From CAWAYR01 sp050250955 (lineage in GTDB: Bacteria > Acidobacteriota > Vicinamibacteria > Vicinamibacterales > UBA2999), in assembly GCA_050250955.1 (NCBI GenBank), contig JBFWNR010000004.1:310001-374000 (forward strand): a stretch of DNA of 64,000 nucleotides, written 5' to 3'. The notes beneath the pieces are model-generated. The model was not told the origin of the DNA. It searched no databases and was given only the letters and a program-made list of their open reading frames with translations. Shown one piece after another: positions 54,108 to 62,555 of the stretch. Every line of letters begins with the position of its first letter. The first letter of the stretch is position 1. Made by a program: the position numbers and the translations under genes.

Positions 54108-54956
54108 TCAGCGGCCGGCCGACGACTTCTGGAACTTCGGCATCCACTTGAGCGACGCCGCCGCCACCGCCGGGTCGGCGGCGCGGCCGCGTCGCACCGC
54201 GATGAGCTCGGCGAGGATGCTGACCGCGATTTCCTGCGGCGTCACCGCGCCCAGGTCGAGGCCGATCGGGGCGTGCACGCGGGCGAAGCGCTCGGGGTCG
54301 ACGCCCTCTTCGGCCAGCGCGTCGTAGACGCGGGCCACCTTGGCGCGGCTGCCGATGAGGCCGACGTAGCGCAGGTCGCGGCCGACGACGGCGCGCAGCG
54401 CCTCGAGGTCGTGCCGGTGTCCGCGCGTCACGATGACGACGTAGCTCGACGGCGGCAGGGTCGCGGCAGCCAGCCATGCCGGCACGTCGTCGACGACGAC
54501 CTCGGTAGCGGTGGGGAAGCGCTCCCGATTGGCGAAGGCCTCGCGATCGTCGACGACGTGGACCAGGAAGCCGGCCTCGTGCGCGAACCTGGCCAGGTAG
54601 TAGCCGACATGGCCGGCGCCGATGACGTAGACCGCCGGGGCCGGCTCGATCGGCTCGATGAACACTTCCATCTGGCCGCCGCAGACCAGGCCGTTCTCCT
54701 GCGCGAAGTCGTCGTCGAGCTCGTACTTGACGCGCGCCGCCTGGCGCGAGGTCAGCGCCTCGCGCGCCTTCCAGAAGGCGTCGTTCTCGTAGCAGCCGCC
54801 GCCGATGGTGCCGACGGTCCGGCCGTCGGCGTAGACGAGCATCTTGGCGCCGACCCGCTGGGGCGTCGAGCCGTTGGTGGCGACGATGGTCACCAGGGCG
54901 ACGTCCTCGGCGCGGGCCAGGGCTTCGCCCAAGGCGGCAAACACTTCCTGGTTCAT
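54108..54956 (-). CDS. XdhC/CoxI-family protein
   Basis: A 282-residue protein of the XdhC/CoxI family, which prepares and inserts the sulfurated molybdenum cofactor into xanthine or CO dehydrogenases. LVTIVATNGSTPQRVGAKMLVYADGRTVGTIGGGCYE is the N-terminal domain and VYVIGAGHVGYYLARFAHEAGFLVHVVDDR the Rossmann domain, with VTRGHRHDLEAL and YVGLIGSRAKVARV after it. CGGQMEVFIEP holds the conserved Cys. I chose the ATG at 54956; the frame extends upstream without family sequence. Confidence 0.9.
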   Translation of the reverse strand: MNQEVFAALGEALARAEDVALVTIVATNGSTPQRVGAKMLVYADGRTVGTIGGGCYENDAFWKAREALTSRQAARVKYELDDDFAQENGLVCGGQMEVFIEPIEPAPAVYVIGAGHVGYYLARFAHEAGFLVHVVDDREAFANRERFPTATEVVVDDVPAWLAAATLPPSSYVVIVTRGHRHDLEALRAVVGRDLRYVGLIGSRAKVARVYDALAEEGVDPERFARVHAPIGLDLGAVTPQEIAVSILAELIAVRRGRAADPAVAAASLKWMPKFQKSSAGR

Positions 54957-54978
54957 GCCGTGGATACCACGTCGATTA

Positions 54979-57345
54979 TCACTGAAAATGGTGCAGTTCG
55001 CACCAGCCGGCGGGCTCGGTCCCGGCCAGGAAGGCCTCGGTGGTGGTGCGCGGGCAGGCCGGCAGCGCCGGGCGGCCGGTGTCGCGGTCGATCTCGACCT
55101 GCGTGACTCCCGGCGGCATCGCAAACGGCACGTTGCCGCGTCCGGCGGTGGCCCGCTGCATGAACGCGGTCCAGATCGGCAGCGCCGACTGCGCGCCCGA
55201 CAGGCCGAGGATCTGGTTGTCGTCCAGGCCGACCCAGACCACCGCGAGCAGCTCCGGCGTGAAGCCGACGAACCAGGCGTCGCGCAGGTCGTTGGTGGTG
55301 CCGGTCTTACCCGCGGCGTCGAGCGCGAAGCCGGCGGAGCGCGCCGCGGTGGCGGTCCCCTCGTTGAGGACGCTGCGCATCATGTTGGTGACCAGGTAGG
55401 TCGGCGCCGGATCGGCGATCGGTCGCGGCGACACCGCGGCCGGTTCCAGACGCTCGTCGCCGCTGACCACCCGCGTCAGTGCGGTGAGCGGCATCTGGGT
55501 GCCGAGCCGCGCGAACACGGTATACGCCTCGGCGACCTCGAGCGGCGTCAGCTCGAACACGCCCAGGGCGATCGACGGGTAACCACGCAGCGGGGTCTTG
55601 CCCAGACCGGTGCGCTTCCAGAGCGCCGCCACGGTGTCGAACCCGGTCTGCTCGGCCAGCTTGATGGTGGCGATGTTGCGCGACAGGGCGAGCGCCCGCC
55701 GCAGGGTGATCGGCCCGTCGTACTCGTCGTCGTAGTTGCTGGGCGACCAGTCGCCCTCGGGCAGCGGCCAGGTCGTCGGCTCGTCGTTCAGGAGCAGCGC
55801 CGGCGTCACGTCGATGCGCTGGTCCCGGACCGCCTGATCGAACGCGGCCAGGTAGACGAACGGCTTGAACACCGAGCCGGGCTGGCGACGGGCGGCGGTG
55901 ACGCGGTTGAACTGCGACTGGTTGTAGGAGCGGCCGCCGACCAGGGCCAGGACCTCGCCGGTCCGCGGGTCGACGGCCACCAGGGCCGCCTGCGGCCGGA
56001 CCCGGCGTCGTCGCCTGGCCAGCGTCTCGTCGACGGCGGCCAGGCCGCTGCGCACGGCATCCTGGGCCGCCCGCTGCAGATTGAGGTCGAGCGTGGTGTG
56101 GATCTCCAGCCGGGCGCTGCGCCCGGCCAGACCGGGGTGGGCCTGATCGAGCTGCTGGCCGACGTAGTCGACGAAGTAGGGCGCTTCGAAGTCCAGCGCG
56201 CGGGCCGCCACCTGGATGGGGTCGTGCACGGCACGCTCGGCGACCTCGGCGCTGATGAAGCCGGCCTCGGCCATCGCCCTGAGGACGACGTCGCGGCGCT
56301 CCTTGGCGCGCGTCGTGTCGGCAAACGGCGAGTGATTGCCCGGCGACTGGATCACGCCGGCGATGAGCGCGCCCTCGGCCAGCGTGAGGTTGCTGAGATC
56401 CTTGGCGTAGAAGGTGCGGGCCGCGACGGCCACCCCGTGGAGGGCGAACGAGCCGCGGTGGCCGAGATAGACCTCGTTCAGGTAGAGCTCGAGGATCTCC
56501 TCCTTGCTGGCCTGGATCTCGAGCACGACGGCCATGAACTGCTCGAGCAGCTTGCGGCGGATCGAGCGCTGGCCCGACTGCGCCTCCCGGGCCATCTCGT
56601 CGGTCAGGAAGAAGTTGCGGGCCAGCTGCTGGGTAATCGTGCTGGCGCCCACCAGGTAGGACCGGGTGCCGCGCAGGTTGGTCACCAGCGCGCCGACGAT
56701 GCGAATCGGATCGATGCCCGGGTGGTGGTAGAACCGCCGGTCTTCGATGGCCAGCACCGCCTGCTGGACGTGCGCCGGGATGGCGGCCAGCGGAACCCGC
56801 CGGCGCCGTTCACGCGACGAGGTGACCAGGGCGCTCAAGAGCGGCGGCTCGAGCGCGACCTCGGTCACGCGCGTGGTCCCGGCGACGAGCCGCTCGATGC
56901 GGGGCGGCCGTGCCGGCCGTCCCGGTGGCGTCGTGTCGCCCGCCGCTGACGGTACGGCCCACTCGGCGCGCAGCGCCGCCCCGGCGTACTGGCCGGTGCG
57001 CGGCACGAAGGTCACGGCGCCCGGGGCTCGGGCGAATTCTCCGCGGTGTTCGGCCCGGGCCCGCTCGGCATAACCGAGGTCGTTCAGGCGCTGCACGACA
57101 TCGGCGTCGTTGAGCGTCAAGCCGACCCGGAGTGTCAACGGGCGCCCGTAGACGCGCGGCAGCACGCGGACGCGCTCGCCGGCCAGACGGGCCTCGACGA
57201 CGAGCGACAGGCGTCCGTAGTAATAGCCGGCAACACCGGCTGCGGTGAAGATCGGCACGACGAGCGCCGCGGTGAGCAGGCGCACCCAGCGCCGCTGGGG
57301 CAGCCACCACCAGATCCCGCGCGCCGCGCTCTTCCGCCTGGCCAT
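54979..57345 (-). CDS. Class A penicillin-binding protein (PBP1b-like)
   Basis: A 788-residue bifunctional peptidoglycan synthase. A cytoplasmic start and one membrane helix (about residues 22-43) precede a UB2H-like domain (about 55-130, VYGRPLTLRVGLTLNDADVVQRLNDLGY), the GT51 glycosyltransferase (IEDRRFYHHPGIDPIR, GASTITQQLARNFFL, KLLEQFMAVVLE) and the transpeptidase with SVFK near residue 490, SRN, and KTGT near 678. UB2H-like sequence favours PBP1b over PBP1a. A 32-base repeat lies 28 bases upstream of the ATG. Confidence 0.93.
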   Translation of the reverse strand: MARRKSAARGIWWWLPQRRWVRLLTAALVVPIFTAAGVAGYYYGRLSLVVEARLAGERVRVLPRVYGRPLTLRVGLTLNDADVVQRLNDLGYAERARAEHRGEFARAPGAVTFVPRTGQYAGAALRAEWAVPSAAGDTTPPGRPARPPRIERLVAGTTRVTEVALEPPLLSALVTSSRERRRRVPLAAIPAHVQQAVLAIEDRRFYHHPGIDPIRIVGALVTNLRGTRSYLVGASTITQQLARNFFLTDEMAREAQSGQRSIRRKLLEQFMAVVLEIQASKEEILELYLNEVYLGHRGSFALHGVAVAARTFYAKDLSNLTLAEGALIAGVIQSPGNHSPFADTTRAKERRDVVLRAMAEAGFISAEVAERAVHDPIQVAARALDFEAPYFVDYVGQQLDQAHPGLAGRSARLEIHTTLDLNLQRAAQDAVRSGLAAVDETLARRRRRVRPQAALVAVDPRTGEVLALVGGRSYNQSQFNRVTAARRQPGSVFKPFVYLAAFDQAVRDQRIDVTPALLLNDEPTTWPLPEGDWSPSNYDDEYDGPITLRRALALSRNIATIKLAEQTGFDTVAALWKRTGLGKTPLRGYPSIALGVFELTPLEVAEAYTVFARLGTQMPLTALTRVVSGDERLEPAAVSPRPIADPAPTYLVTNMMRSVLNEGTATAARSAGFALDAAGKTGTTNDLRDAWFVGFTPELLAVVWVGLDDNQILGLSGAQSALPIWTAFMQRATAGRGNVPFAMPPGVTQVEIDRDTGRPALPACPRTTTEAFLAGTEPAGWCELHHFQ

Positions 57346-57372
57346 GTCGTGGGCTGCCGCTGCCGGACGTCC

Positions 57373-57404
57373 CTAGCCGCTCGCCCCCAGCCGCCAGCGG
57401 CTAG
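57373..57404 (+). repeat. 32-base CTAG-bounded intergenic repeat, copy 2
   Basis: CTAGCCGCT at 57373-57381 and AGCGGCTAG at 57396-57404 form a perfect 9-bp inverted repeat around a 14-base loop. The right arm contains the TAG stop codon of bshC on the reverse strand. It matches the reverse complement of the 44584 element at 24 of 32 positions. Confidence 0.7.
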
Positions 57405-59053
57405 ATCGTAATCACCCAGTGGTGGCCGGCGTCCACCGGCAGCAGCTCGACCAGGCGGTCCACCGTCGCCGGGCCGTAGCGGTTGAGCAGCCAGACCAGG
57501 CCGAGTTCGCGCTCCTGCGGCTGGCCGTTTGGAAACAGCTGAGTGCGGGTCCGCGTGAACTGCCGGCGCAGCGTCTCGTCCTTGCGCTTGGCGGCCTGCA
57601 CCACCTTGCCGTGCAGGGCCTGCAGGTCGTGCTGCATCTTGCCCAGCGTCGATCGGGCCGCGCCTTCGAGCGTGGCGTCGACGATCCGCGCCGCGGCCAT
57701 GACCGCGTCGAGCCGCTCGGTCAGCGCCGCGCCGGCGTCGGCGAAGCTGGTCTCGACCGCCTTGGGCAGCTGGCTCTCGAGCAGATGGTTGAGCGTGAGC
57801 TCGTCCTGGCGCTGGAACTGTGGGAGCGGGATGTCGTGCTTGCCGAGGAAGCGGAGGGCGGCGGAGTCGACGACGGTGGCCGAGGCGCGCGGCACGACCA
57901 GCGGCATCGGCACTGCGAAATGGGCGTAGACCTGGCGCAGCTGGCCGAGGTAGGCCAGCTCGCTCGGCCCGCCGACGTAACACACGGTGGGGAAGATCGT
58001 GTCCTGCACCAGGGGGCGCAGCAGCACGTTGGGGCTGAATCGTTCGGGGGCCGACCCGGCGAGCGCGACCAGCTCGGCGAGCGGCAGTTCCCGGTCGCCG
58101 ACGATGGCGGTGGCGCCGCGGTAGCGGACGGCCTCGCGCGTGCCGTCGAGCAGGAACAGCGGCGCCGACTGATCGCTGGCCGTGACCTGGGCGTGGTAGC
58201 CGCGCGCTTCCAGGGCCTCGCCGGCCGTCGCGGCCAAGGCGCCGGTGCGTCCAGGGTCCTGCAGGGCCCGGGCGAACAGGCCGCTCGCCAGCGGCTTGGC
58301 CGCCGGATCGGCGGCGTCGTAGACGACCAGTCCGAGCGGGCCCAGGACCTCGTCGAGCAGCGCGCCGAACGCTTCGGACATGCCCCGTCCCGGCGCGTAG
58401 GCGGCCCGCACCCTCGCGAGGAGCTCGGCGGTGAACTCGGTGACCGGCAGGATCCCGGCCAGCGCGTCGATGGCCTGCGCCACCTGCCCGTCGAGGACGA
58501 GCCGGGCGATCGGCTGGTCGCCGGCGCCGGCGACGTCGCCGGCCGTGACCGTGTGCGGCATCTGCTCGTCGTCGAGCACGGTGCAGCGGCGCACTTCCTC
58601 CCAGTCGTGGTCTTCGCTGTCGATCCAGAACACCGGCACGGCGGTGACGCCGTGCGTCGCGGTGACCTCGCGCGCCAGCTTGATGGCCGTGATCGCCTTG
58701 TGCAGGGTGTACAGCGGGCCGCCGAACAGACCGGCCTGCTGGCCGGTGACGACCGCGACGGTCGACGGCCGGGCAAACGCGGCCGCGGCGTCGAGAGCCG
58801 CCGCCGGCGCGCCGCGGCGTGACAGCTGGGCGGTGAGCAAGGCACTCAGCGCCGGCGTGGCTCGCGGCACGGCGTGCACGGCGTCGATGACCGCCGTCCA
58901 GGCCTCCGGCCGGCGCGGATCGCCGGCATAGAAGGGCGCCAGATCATCGAAGGCGAAGGCGTAGTCCGCGGCAAGGCGCCGCATCCACGGCAGCTGGCGA
59001 ATGTCGATCGCGAGAGCGCCCGCGGCTGAGGCTGGTGCGGAAGGAGAGGACAC
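57401..59053 (-). CDS. bshC: Bacillithiol synthase BshC (cysteine-adding enzyme)
   Basis: A 550-residue protein of the BshC family, which adds cysteine to glucosaminyl-malate in bacillithiol synthesis. VAVVTGQQAGLFGGPLYTLHKAITAIKLA is the hallmark, followed by PVFWIDSEDHDWEEV and, later, YVGGPSELAYLGQLRQVYAHF. The C-terminal coiled coil (LGKMQHDLQALHGKVVQAAKRKDETLRRQFTR) is typical. Length agrees with known BshC. The GTG at 59053 is the best start but has no clear ribosome site; an earlier one is possible. BshA and BshB are not in the window. Confidence 0.92.
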   Translation of the reverse strand: MSSPSAPASAAGALAIDIRQLPWMRRLAADYAFAFDDLAPFYAGDPRRPEAWTAVIDAVHAVPRATPALSALLTAQLSRRGAPAAALDAAAAFARPSTVAVVTGQQAGLFGGPLYTLHKAITAIKLAREVTATHGVTAVPVFWIDSEDHDWEEVRRCTVLDDEQMPHTVTAGDVAGAGDQPIARLVLDGQVAQAIDALAGILPVTEFTAELLARVRAAYAPGRGMSEAFGALLDEVLGPLGLVVYDAADPAAKPLASGLFARALQDPGRTGALAATAGEALEARGYHAQVTASDQSAPLFLLDGTREAVRYRGATAIVGDRELPLAELVALAGSAPERFSPNVLLRPLVQDTIFPTVCYVGGPSELAYLGQLRQVYAHFAVPMPLVVPRASATVVDSAALRFLGKHDIPLPQFQRQDELTLNHLLESQLPKAVETSFADAGAALTERLDAVMAAARIVDATLEGAARSTLGKMQHDLQALHGKVVQAAKRKDETLRRQFTRTRTQLFPNGQPQERELGLVWLLNRYGPATVDRLVELLPVDAGHHWVITI

Positions 59054-59130
59054 CGAACGGCTACTGTCGCAGACGCCCCGCGGGGTGTCAACCGCGCGGC
59101 CGGGGGCCGCGACGGTGTGCCGCCGCGTGC

Positions 59131-59136
59131 TACCAT
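59131..59136 (+). promoter_or_regulatory. Possible -10 box for the pseudokinase gene
   Basis: TACCAT in the 81-base gap between the divergent bshC and pseudokinase genes. If real, it places the transcript start after the ATG at 59135, and the working start would be downstream, for example an in-frame CTG at 59186 with GAGGAG nine bases before it. Confidence 0.3.
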
Positions 59137-61420
59137 GTGCGGACCCCGAACGTCCGCAGAGCACCACGGCGAGGAGCTCACAGCACTGACCGACGACCAC
59201 CTCCTGTTCGACGGGCCACGTACGACGTACGGGCGTGTCCGCGTCCTGCACCAGATCGGTGCCGGCAGCGTGGGCCCGGTTTTTCGCGGGGAGGACCCGG
59301 CCACCCGCCGGGCGGTGGTGGTCAAGGTGCTGCGCATGGGCCTGTCGCCCGAGCGGGTCGCCATCGTCGCCGCGGCCCTGGCGGCCGCGCGCGAGCGGCT
59401 GCCGCGGCATCCCGCCCTGTGTGAGATGGTCGACAGCGGCGTCCAGGACGCCGAGCCCTTCGTGGTGTCGGCGTTCGTCGAGGGCGACTCGCTCGACGTG
59501 GCACTGCGCGAGTACGGCCCGGCCAACATCGTCGACGCGCTGCCGCGCCTGCGCCTGCTCGCCGACGCGCTCGACAGCGCCGCCGCCGTCGGCGTGACCC
59601 ACGGCGGCCTGCACCTGCGGGACATCCTCGTGTCGCCTGAGCACACGGTGCTCACCGGCATCGGCGTGGCGCCGATTCTCGAGCGCGTCGGCGTTCGGGC
59701 GCCGGTGCGGCGGCCGTACGCCGCACCCGAGGTCGTGGAAGGGCTCGGCGTCGGCCCGGCGGCCGACCAGTTCGCGCTGGTCGCCATCGCGCACGAGTGG
59801 CTCAGCGGCCGCCGGGTGTCGGGGCCGGGCGCCGAGGGGTTCCACATCCGCGCCACCACTCCGGCCGGCACCGAAGCCGTCGCGGCGGTGTTCTGCCGCG
59901 GGCTCGACGAGCAGCCCGAGGCGCGCTATCCGACTGCCACGTCGTGGGTCGAGGCGCTGGCGGAGGTCGGCGACGCGCTGGCGCCGCGCACCCGGCTGAG
60001 CAAGCGTCGCGCGCCGGCGGCCGAGGCGCCGCGCCTGGCGTTCGACCTCGGTGACGACGACAACGCCAGCGAGGGCGCCAGCGGAGGCGCCCTCGGCGCG
60101 TCGGGTGACGACGACGGCGTCGTCCTCGGCCCCCCCGGGCGTGACGACGAGGCGACGGACCACGCCGGCGGCATCACCCTGGCGCTCGACGCCGGAGACG
60201 ACGCCGGCCGCTCGGGCGCAATGGACGAGTCGCGGCCGGACGACGACGAACCGCGGCTGCACATCGACCTGGCGCTCGGCTCCGCACCGGTCGCCTCCGC
60301 CGACGCCGGTCAGGCCGAGCACGACGAGGCGCCGGAGGCGGAGGCGCCGGACGTGGCGGATCACCCGATGGCCGACGTCCTTGCCGCCGCCGATCCCGAC
60401 GCCGACGTCCACCGGGGTGGGGCCGTCCGGCTCGATGCCGACCCCGACGACGTGCTATCCGGCGCGATGGAGCACCCGGCGGTGCCCGTCGTGACGGGCT
60501 CACTGCGGCCGCCGGTGGTAGCGGTGGCCGAGGACGAGGCGCCGGAGGAGCGCGCCACGGCGTTGCCGGCGAGTCCCGCCGCATGGGCCGTGGCGTTGGT
60601 GGTGCTCGCGGGCGTGGCGGTGGGAGTCGGCGCGCTCCTGGCGCGCTGGGGGACGCCCTCGGCGCCCGCGCCCGACACCACCTCCATGGAGGCATCTGCT
60701 CCCGTCGCCGACGTGACGACCCCGGCCGCTCCCGCGGCGACCGCGGCGGCGCCACGCGCCGCCGCTGCGGCGACGTCTCCCGCGGTCGTGGCCGCCGCCC
60801 CGGCAGCGGCGTCGCCGGCGGGCGCCGCCGACTCGTCGCGGACCGCGGCGTCTGACACCGCGCTCCAACCCGCGGCCGAGTCCGCCCGCGGCGCCACCGC
60901 CCGGCCGCGTCCGGCCGCCAGTGCCCGTTCCGCCGCGGCGTCGCTGCCGGGGCGTCTCCTCGTCCGCTCGAGCCCTACCGGTGCCGAGGTGTTCGTCAAC
61001 GGCCAGCGCCGGGGGGTGACGCCGCTGGCGGTCCGCGACCTGGCGCTCGGGGCGTACGCGGTCCGCCTGTCGCGGCCGGGGTTCGACGCCGCGGACCAGC
61101 GGGTGACCCTCGATGCCGGACGTCCGTCGCGGGCGATCGAAGTCACGCTGCGCCGCACCGGGGCGCCGCCAGCGGCTGCCGCGCCGGCTGGCCCGGGCAC
61201 GCTCGTCGTCGACTCCCGTCCCGCTGGAGCCACGGTGGCCGTGGACGGGCGCCCGGTCGGACGCACGCCGCTGACGCTGCCGGGCGTGGCGCCCGGTGCG
61301 CATACGATTCGCATTCAGCTCGAGGGCTATCTGCCCATCACCACCACGACCCGCGTCGAGCCCGGAGCCCGGGCCCGCGTGGCCGTGTCGTTGACCACGG
61401 AAAGGCCACGGACCCCATGA
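59135..61420 (+). CDS. Membrane pseudokinase with two PEGA domains
   Basis: A protein of up to 761 residues. Residues about 32-290 have a protein-kinase fold: a Gly loop IGAGSVGPVF and K64 in AVVVKVL are kept, but the HRD loop reads HGGLHLRDI (H156-G157-G158; catalytic Asp replaced by Gly, Asn by Asp) and DFG reads GIG (G175). It should not phosphorylate. An acidic, Ala/Asp-rich linker follows, a membrane helix (VALVVLAGVAVGVGALLAR, about 482-506), then an Ala/Pro-rich stretch and two PEGA domains (from about 605 and 687), probably periplasmic. The start may be 59135 or a CTG at 59186. It overlaps carA by 4 bases. Confidence 0.85.
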   Translation: MCGPRTSAEHHGEELTALTDDHLLFDGPRTTYGRVRVLHQIGAGSVGPVFRGEDPATRRAVVVKVLRMGLSPERVAIVAAALAAARERLPRHPALCEMVDSGVQDAEPFVVSAFVEGDSLDVALREYGPANIVDALPRLRLLADALDSAAAVGVTHGGLHLRDILVSPEHTVLTGIGVAPILERVGVRAPVRRPYAAPEVVEGLGVGPAADQFALVAIAHEWLSGRRVSGPGAEGFHIRATTPAGTEAVAAVFCRGLDEQPEARYPTATSWVEALAEVGDALAPRTRLSKRRAPAAEAPRLAFDLGDDDNASEGASGGALGASGDDDGVVLGPPGRDDEATDHAGGITLALDAGDDAGRSGAMDESRPDDDEPRLHIDLALGSAPVASADAGQAEHDEAPEAEAPDVADHPMADVLAAADPDADVHRGGAVRLDADPDDVLSGAMEHPAVPVVTGSLRPPVVAVAEDEAPEERATALPASPAAWAVALVVLAGVAVGVGALLARWGTPSAPAPDTTSMEASAPVADVTTPAAPAATAAAPRAAAAATSPAVVAAAPAAASPAGAADSSRTAASDTALQPAAESARGATARPRPAASARSAAASLPGRLLVRSSPTGAEVFVNGQRRGVTPLAVRDLALGAYAVRLSRPGFDAADQRVTLDAGRPSRAIEVTLRRTGAPPAAAAPAGPGTLVVDSRPAGATVAVDGRPVGRTPLTLPGVAPGAHTIRIQLEGYLPITTTTRVEPGARARVAVSLTTERPRTP

Positions 61421-62550
61421 CCGCGATTCTGGCGCTCGAGGACGGCACCTGGTATCAGGGAGTCGCCGCCGGCGCCGCCGGTGACACCAGCGGCGAAGTC
61501 GTCTTCAACACGAGCATGACCGGCTATCAGGAGGTGCTCACCGATCCCTCCTACGCCGGCCAGCTGGTGACGATGACGGCCCCGCAGATCGGCAACTACG
61601 GCGTCGCCGCCACCGACCACGAGTCCGAGCGCCCGCAGGTGGCCGGCTTCATCATCCGCGACCAGTCGCCGGTGGCCAGCAACTGGCGGGCCCAGGGCAC
61701 GTTGAAGGAGTACCTCACCAGCCACGGCATCGTCGCCATCGCCGACATCGACACCCGGGCGCTGACCCGCAAGCTGCGCTCCGCCGGGGTGATGCGCGGC
61801 GTGATCGCCACCGGGGCCGTCGACCCCCAGGTGCTCATCGAGAGGGCCCGCGCCGTCCCGCAGATGGAAGGCGCCGATCTGGTCAAGGACGTCACCTGCG
61901 CGGCGCCCTACGACTTCGCCCAGTCGCTGGCCGATACCGTGACCCAGGCCAGCTTCGGCGTCCCACCGGAGCGGCGGGCGGCGCGGACCCTGCGGGTCGC
62001 CGCCTACGACTACGGCATCAAGACCAACATCCTGCGGCGACTCGCGGCGCACAACTGCGAGGTGCGGGTGTTCCCGGCCGCGGCGCCGGCCGCCGACGTG
62101 CTGGCCTGGAAGCCCGACGGCGTGTTCCTCAGCAACGGCCCCGGCGATCCGGCGGCGGTGGGCTACGGCATCGAGAACGTCAAGGCGGTGATTGCCGCCG
62201 GCGCCCCGGTGTTCGGCATCTGTCTCGGCCACCAGCTCCTCGCGCTCGGGCTCGGCGCCGAGACCTACAAGCTGAAGTTCGGCCATCGCGGCGCCAACCA
62301 CCCGGTGAAACAACTGGCCACCGGCCAGGTCGAGATCACCTCGCAGAACCACGGCTTCGCCGTCGACCCGGAGTCGATTCCCGAGGGCGTCGAGGTGACC
62401 CACCGCAACCTCTACGACGGCACCGTCGAAGGACTGCGCCACGTCACCCGGCCGTGGTTCTCGGTGCAGTACCATCCCGAGGCCTCGCCGGGTCCACACG
62501 ACGCCGACTACCTGTTCCGGCAGTTCGTGGATCTCATGGAACGGCAGTAG
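61417..62550 (+). CDS. carA: Carbamoyl-phosphate synthase small subunit
   Basis: A 377-residue glutaminase subunit supplying ammonia to CarB for pyrimidine and arginine synthesis. The N-terminal domain has GEVVFNTSMTGYQEVLTDPSYAGQLV; the class I glutamine amidotransferase domain has the nucleophile Cys in FGICLGHQLLALGLG and the His/Glu in QYHPEASPGPHD. The ATG overlaps the pseudokinase stop (ATGA). carB follows 5 bases later. Confidence 0.97.
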   Translation: MTAILALEDGTWYQGVAAGAAGDTSGEVVFNTSMTGYQEVLTDPSYAGQLVTMTAPQIGNYGVAATDHESERPQVAGFIIRDQSPVASNWRAQGTLKEYLTSHGIVAIADIDTRALTRKLRSAGVMRGVIATGAVDPQVLIERARAVPQMEGADLVKDVTCAAPYDFAQSLADTVTQASFGVPPERRAARTLRVAAYDYGIKTNILRRLAAHNCEVRVFPAAAPAADVLAWKPDGVFLSNGPGDPAAVGYGIENVKAVIAAGAPVFGICLGHQLLALGLGAETYKLKFGHRGANHPVKQLATGQVEITSQNHGFAVDPESIPEGVEVTHRNLYDGTVEGLRHVTRPWFSVQYHPEASPGPHDADYLFRQFVDLMERQ

Positions 62551-62555
62551 CCCAC

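Noticed and set aside
57401..60412. A 1,003-codon reverse frame reaching past the bshC start
   Set aside because: Only the part from 59053 down is BshC; the upstream part lies antisense to the pseudokinase gene and has no family character.
59135..61420. Pseudokinase as an active Ser/Thr kinase
   Set aside because: Both the HRD and DFG aspartates are replaced by Gly.
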